A DNA stretch of 64,000 bases. It comes from Nocardioides nitrophenolicus (GTDB lineage Bacteria > Actinomycetota > Actinomycetes > Propionibacteriales > Nocardioidaceae). Below the pieces are notes generated by a model, which was not told the DNA's origin, ran no database searches, and was given only the letters and a program-made list of their open reading frames with translations. The stretch covers positions 1,364,001 to 1,428,000 of the forward strand of contig NZ_JAFBBY010000001.1 of NCBI RefSeq assembly GCF_016907515.1, written 5' to 3'. How positions within the stretch are numbered: the first letter of the stretch is position 1; each line of letters opens with the position of its first letter. This document shows positions 60,399-64,000 of the stretch, one piece after another. A program made the position numbers and the translations under genes.

Positions 60399-61495
60399 GG
60401 GGTCACCTTGTCCCAGCCACCGGAGATCGCGCCGCCCACGTCGTCCAGCTTGTCCTTGGTCCAGCCGCCCAGGTCGTCGAGCTTGTCCTTCACCTCGAAC
60501 TTGTCGTAGAGCTCGCCGATCCCCCAGGACGCCAGGCCCGCACCGACGACCACGATCCCGGTCACCGCCGCCGCGGGGAGGGTGACCGGGAGCGACGCGA
60601 GTCCCGCCGCGATCAGGGTCCCGGCCACGATCCCGCCCCCGACGGTCAGCACCGGCTTCACCCAGTCGCCCGTCGTGACGCCCTCGTAGACGCCGGCGCC
60701 GACCGCCAGCGGGAGGCCCGCTTTGCCGAAGAGCTTCGACAGCCGGTCCAGGAACTTGCTCCGCTTGGCCAGGTCGTCGGCGTACTGGGTGCCGCGGGGG
60801 CTCTTGACTCGCGCCCGCTTGCGCGGGTCGCCCGAGCGCCGGGAGTCGCGCAGGAACTTCGCCCGCTTGTCCTTGAGCAGGGTCGCCAACGCGGCCAGGC
60901 CCACCGCGGTCAGCTCGACCAGGTCCGGGTACTGGGCCTTGATGAACTTCACCAGCTGCCGGATCGCGTCGTCCTCCTCGGCGTCGGTCACCGCCGACGG
61001 CATCGTGGAGTCGACCCAGTCCGCGTAGTCGCCGCGGATCTTGACGGCGTCGTCGGCCAAGGTGTCGTAGAGCTTCACGCGACCCACGGCGGCGTCGTGC
61101 TCCGCCTCCTCGGGCGAGCCCGGCTCGACCTCCGCCGCGGGGACGTCGGCGGGCGCCTCGATGACGAAGCCGGTCACGGTCAGCCCGCCGTTCGTCGCCC
61201 GGGTCCGAAGGGCCGTCATCTTGCCCTGTGCCGAGGTGAGCTCGGCGGCCAGGTCGCCCAACGCCTGCGCCCCTCGCCCGACCCGCTTCTCCTGGGTGTC
61301 GGTCGCCTCGACCAGCTTCTGGTTGTAGGCCAGGTAGGCCTCGCCGCCCTCACCGTGCCAGCCGTCCCGGGCGACCTTGCGCGCCTTGACCGCGTTGTCG
61401 GAGGTCTCGTCCAGGCCCGCCCTCAGTCCGGCGCGCAGCCAGGTCGCCCAGGCTCGGATGTTGGCGGGATCGCCGGCGATCTCGGTGTCGATCAT
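60392..61495 (-). CDS. WXG100/LXG-like protein, putative type VII secretion substrate
   Basis: 367 residues. N-terminal helical hairpin with the WHGEGG motif (about 46-51: ARDGWHGEGGEAYLAYNQKL), the usual turn of WXG100-like domains. After a loop, residues about 225-367 include a Gly/Val-rich hydrophobic stretch (TVGGGIVAGTLIAAGLASLPV, TGIVVVGAGLASWGI) and a C-terminal repeat KDKLDDLGGWTKDKLDDVGG. Such proteins are exported by ESX systems and may carry toxins; no EccC or other ESX core gene is near. Part of a four-gene operon. Confidence 0.7.
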   Translation of the reverse strand: MIDTEIAGDPANIRAWATWLRAGLRAGLDETSDNAVKARKVARDGWHGEGGEAYLAYNQKLVEATDTQEKRVGRGAQALGDLAAELTSAQGKMTALRTRATNGGLTVTGFVIEAPADVPAAEVEPGSPEEAEHDAAVGRVKLYDTLADDAVKIRGDYADWVDSTMPSAVTDAEEDDAIRQLVKFIKAQYPDLVELTAVGLAALATLLKDKRAKFLRDSRRSGDPRKRARVKSPRGTQYADDLAKRSKFLDRLSKLFGKAGLPLAVGAGVYEGVTTGDWVKPVLTVGGGIVAGTLIAAGLASLPVTLPAAAVTGIVVVGAGLASWGIGELYDKFEVKDKLDDLGGWTKDKLDDVGGAISGGWDKVTPW

Positions 61496-61782
61496 GCGAG
61501 CAGCTTCTCCAGCTTGCGCATCGCCTCGGTGACGGCCTGCTCGGTCAGGCCCAGCTCGGTGGCGGCGTCCAGGATCATCTTCGCGGTGCCCTGGTGCACG
61601 AAGGCGAAGTCCGCTCCGGTCGTGGCCAGCGCCGACAGGATCGCGAAGACGTGGTCGCCGGCGATGCCGGCGTCGACCTCGAGCGGTGAGTCCTTGTCGG
61701 AGGAGGCGATCCGCAGCCGGGCGAGGCGGTGCATGTGCTCGAGCTGCTCCTCGGTGCCGGCGTCGAGCGAGACCTCCGCCAT
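61492..61782 (-). CDS. Small hypothetical protein of the WXG cassette
   Basis: 96 residues, helical, with no membrane segment. Two conserved-looking parts: EEQLEHMHRLARLRIASSDKDSPLEVDAGIAGDHVFAIL and LTEQAVTEAMRKLEKLLA. It overlaps its neighbours by a few bases on each side. It may be an export partner or an immunity protein for the WXG gene; no evidence beyond position. Confidence 0.6.
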   Translation of the reverse strand: MAEVSLDAGTEEQLEHMHRLARLRIASSDKDSPLEVDAGIAGDHVFAILSALATTGADFAFVHQGTAKMILDAATELGLTEQAVTEAMRKLEKLLA

Positions 61783-62195
61783 CAGAACTCCCTCAGCAGT
61801 CGGGTCCGGTGCTCCTCGGGTACGGCGACGTCGAGCAGCTTCACGTCATAGGGTCGCACCTCGGCGATCGCGGCGAGCACCGCGGCATCGGCCAGGAGCC
61901 AGGGCTGGTCGTCGCCCAGGCAGTCGACGAGCCGGTCGAGCGCGGAGTAGCCCAGGAGGCCGATCCGCCCGTCGGCGAGCCGCAGCAGCGGCACGTCGAC
62001 CGGCACGCCGTCCTCGTCCAGCCGAGTCGGCACGTAGACGACCGGCGGACCGGGGACGGTCTTCTCCGCGGGCTGCGAACCGACGCCGACGGTGGTGGGG
62101 ACGGCGAAGGTGGCCGGCGCCGGGGGCGGTGGCCCCGGAGGCGGTGGTGGCGGGCTCTGCACACGAGCCGGGTTCCCTCCCGCGAACCGGGTCAA
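61782..62195 (-). CDS. SAV_915-like protein
   Basis: 137 residues from a TTG start. After a Pro-rich region (PPPPPPGPPPP), the domain has VYVPTRLDEDGVPVDVPLLRLADGRIGLLGYSALDRLVDCLGDDQPW, which recalls the SAV_915 family found beside WXG genes in Streptomyces. The start is uncertain; the family-like domain begins near residue 50. It is the first gene of the four-gene cassette. Confidence 0.6.
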   Translation of the reverse strand: MTRFAGGNPARVQSPPPPPPGPPPPAPATFAVPTTVGVGSQPAEKTVPGPPVVYVPTRLDEDGVPVDVPLLRLADGRIGLLGYSALDRLVDCLGDDQPWLLADAAVLAAIAEVRPYDVKLLDVAVPEEHRTRLLREF

Positions 62196-62219
62196 ACTGC
62201 CGGCGCCGCCCGGGGGCGG

Positions 62220-63074
62220 TCAGCCGGCGAAGCGGCGGACCGGCACGCCCCGCACGCCCGGCCGGATCTCCAGCACCGACCCCGCGGGCTCGGCGTGATC
62301 GGGCGGGAGCGCGTAGCTGGAGCTGGTCACGAACAGCCGGTCGAGGCCGGCGCCCCCGAAGGCCACGGAGGTGGGGCTGGTGACCGGTACGGGTACGACG
62401 ACGTCCACCCGGCCGTCGGGCAGGTAGCGCCGCACCTCTCCCGCCTTCAGGACGGCGACCCACACCGCGCCCTCGCGGTCCAGCGCGATGCCGTCGGGCA
62501 GCTCGGTCGCCGGGTCCAGCTCGACGAGGGGACCGAGCGGGCGCAGGGTGGTGCCCGGGCCGCGGCGGTAGCGGTCGACGACGGCGCGGCCGGTGTCCAC
62601 GGCGTAGAGCAGGTCGCCGTGCCACGCGAGTCCGTTGGAGGCGACCAGGCCGTCGAGGACCTGCTCGGCGGAGCCGTCGGGCCGGACCACGTGCAGCCCG
62701 GCGTCCGGCTTCATGCGGGGCGAGTAGGTGCCGACCCAGAGCAGGCCGTCGTCGTCGCAGGCTCCGTCGTTGAGCCGGGTCTCGGGGTTGGTGGCCTCGA
62801 CGTCGACCAGGTCCTCGAGCCGGCCGTCGGCGTCGAGCAGGCCGACCCGGTCGACCTGGGTGACGACGAGGCCTCCGGTACGCCGAGGGAGCGCCAGGCT
62901 CACCTCGTCGGGGAGCACGGTCTCGGCGGTGCTCCCGCTGGCCGGGTGCCAGCGCCGGACGGCGCGGGCGCGGATGTCGACCCGGACCAGCGTGCCGGTC
63001 CGCTCGTCCCACCACGGCCCCTCGCCCAGCAGGTCGGCCGAGGCGAGCGCCACCACCGGCGCCGCAGGGGTCAT
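62220..63074 (-). CDS. SMP-30/gluconolactonase family protein
   Basis: 284 residues of a six-bladed beta propeller. LLGEGPWWDERTGTLVRVDI (metal-binding Glu), RLNDGACDDDGLLWVGTYS (Asn and Asp ligands), VASNGLAWHGDLLYAVDT and LPDGIALDREGAVWVAV match the family. It is probably a lactonase; substrate unknown. ATG 63074 overlaps the stop of the next gene upstream by a few bases, so the two are coupled. Confidence 0.92.
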   Translation of the reverse strand: MTPAAPVVALASADLLGEGPWWDERTGTLVRVDIRARAVRRWHPASGSTAETVLPDEVSLALPRRTGGLVVTQVDRVGLLDADGRLEDLVDVEATNPETRLNDGACDDDGLLWVGTYSPRMKPDAGLHVVRPDGSAEQVLDGLVASNGLAWHGDLLYAVDTGRAVVDRYRRGPGTTLRPLGPLVELDPATELPDGIALDREGAVWVAVLKAGEVRRYLPDGRVDVVVPVPVTSPTSVAFGGAGLDRLFVTSSSYALPPDHAEPAGSVLEIRPGVRGVPVRRFAG

Positions 63075-64000
63075 GCGGGGTCCGCGAGGTCGCGCCGGGC
63101 GGGCTGGGCGCGGAGCGCGGGGAGCACCTCGCGGCCGAAGAGCCGCATCGCGTCGAGGTTCTCCCGGCGGCTCATCGGCGGCCAGCCGAGACGGACCAGG
63201 AGCGGATCGACGGGGAGGTCGCGGACGTAGCCGAGCAGCTCGGCGGTGACCTGCTCGGGGGTGCCGAGGACCGCATGGTCGGCGACGGTCGCGGCGAAGT
63301 CCCGCTCGAGGTCCTCGCCGCTCATCACCTCGAAGCCCTTGCGGGCGTAGGTGAGGTACTTCCCCTGCGCGACGCGCGCGTACTCGGCGACGGCCTCGTC
63401 GCGCGAGGCACCGAGGGTGACATTGCGGCGCAGCGGCTGGGGCCTGAACGCCTTGCCGCGCTCGGCGAAGCCGTCGCGCACGACGGCGAAGCGCTCCGCG
63501 ATGTCGGCCCGGGTGGCCTCCGGTGGCGTGGCGTAGCCGTCGCCGAAGCGGCCGCACCGTCGTACGCCGGGCAGGGCCTGGGCGCCGATCCAGATGGGCG
63601 GGTGCGGGTCCTGGACCGGACGCAGGTGCGGCCGTACGCCGTCGAGCCGCCAGTGGCGCCCGTGGTGGGTGACCTCGTCCTCGGTCCACAGCCGCCGCAT
63701 CAGCTCCAGCGACTCGTCGAACCGGCTGGCCCGCTGTCGGAACGGGACGTCGAGGTGGTCGAACTCCTCGGCGCGGTAGCCGAGGCCGGCGCCGAAGACC
63801 AGCCGGCCCTCGGTGACCACGTCGAGCGTCGCGATCTCCTCGGCGAGCAGCACCGGGTGGTAGAGCGGCGCGACGATGATGTTGGTGACCAGCCGCACGT
63901 GCGGGTCGACCTCGGCGGCCAGCCGCGCCATCAGCGGGACCGGCTGCAGCCAGCGCTGCTCGCCGTAGAGGAAGTGCTGGCCGATCGTGAAGTGGTCGAA
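63071..64000 (-). CDS. LLM-class flavin/F420-dependent oxidoreductase (5' end outside window)
   Basis: 310 codons are in the window; the gene runs past the right edge, so the N-terminus is missing. VTNIIVAPLYHPVLLAEEIATLDVVTEGRLVFGAGLGYRAEEFDHLDVPF is the luciferase-like core, and PHPPIWIGAQALPGVRRCGRFGDGY the second characteristic block. It uses FMN or F420. The ORF's first internal ATG (63931) is not the true start. It is coupled to the SMP-30 gene. Confidence 0.92.
   Translation of the reverse strand, partial: FDHFTIGQHFLYGEQRWLQPVPLMARLAAEVDPHVRLVTNIIVAPLYHPVLLAEEIATLDVVTEGRLVFGAGLGYRAEEFDHLDVPFRQRASRFDESLELMRRLWTEDEVTHHGRHWRLDGVRPHLRPVQDPHPPIWIGAQALPGVRRCGRFGDGYATPPEATRADIAERFAVVRDGFAERGKAFRPQPLRRNVTLGASRDEAVAEYARVAQGKYLTYARKGFEVMSGEDLERDFAATVADHAVLGTPEQVTAELLGYVRDLPVDPLLVRLGWPPMSRRENLDAMRLFGREVLPALRAQPARRDLADPA

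Overview
The window is very GC-rich actinobacterial chromosome, most like Nocardioides or a relative. The signs are the codon usage, the many GTG starts, ANTAR proteins, a SigF-type sigma factor, a DevR/DevS-like two-component pair, a DUF222 (13E12-type) HNH protein under an actinobacterial LexA box, and a Gram-positive flagellar set without L- or P-ring genes. No tRNA, rRNA, CRISPR array, prophage or insertion sequence was seen.

Layout. 1-4.3 kb: regulators (a partial GAF protein, two PAS-ANTAR proteins, a SigB/F-family sigma factor, a NarL/DevR-like response regulator). 4.4-22.6 kb: chemotaxis and filament genes. On the minus strand, cheA-cheW-soluble receptor and, further right, flgN-flgK-flgL-fliW-csrA. 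On the plus strand, the FliA/WhiG-type sigma gene, flagellin fliC, fliD, fliS and a FliT-like gene. Then divergent cheB and cheR-cheY-cheX-cheY-(cheX-like). 22.6-25.9 kb: unrelated genes (YhcG-type nuclease, secreted protein, DUF2236 protein). 26.0-45.8 kb: one long plus-strand flagellar locus in the order flgBC, fliEFGHIJ, a peptidoglycan hydrolase, fliK, flgDE, flbD, motAB, fliLMNOPQR, flhBA. 45.8-49.6 kb: a DevS-like GAF kinase and a secreted FlgD-Ig-like protein. 49.6-64 kb: ordinary accessory and metabolic genes, including an AraC regulator broken by an amber codon, an SOS-box HNH gene, an MFS fusion, a nitroreductase/enoyl-CoA hydratase/acyl-CoA ligase group, a type VII-like WXG cassette, an SMP-30 protein and a flavin-dependent oxidoreductase cut by the window end.

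The strongest new signal is regulatory. Ten sites of the form CTCA(G)-N16-GCCGAT(G) stand in front of cheA, flgN, fliC, cheB, cheR, flgB, flbD-motAB, fliM, flhA and the DevS-like kinase, always with a spacer of exactly 16 bases. They look like promoters of the FliA/WhiG-type sigma factor encoded at 13371-14213. If so, the basal body, export gate, motor, chemotaxis genes and filament are all FliA-dependent here, unlike the enteric three-tier cascade. At cheR, cheB and fliM the start codon lies exactly 10 bases past the -10 element, so those mRNAs may be leaderless.

A second recurring element, palindromes of the type GGGAC(C/T)-N0-2-(A/G)GTCCC, lies beside or inside several of these promoters, upstream of the response regulator gene, and near the sigma genes. 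It resembles the half-sites of mycobacterial DevR/DosR boxes. The DevR-like regulator (3548-4291) and DevS-like kinase (45809-47389) flank the whole motility locus, so they may control it through these sites. This is inference from reading the sequence and has not been tested.
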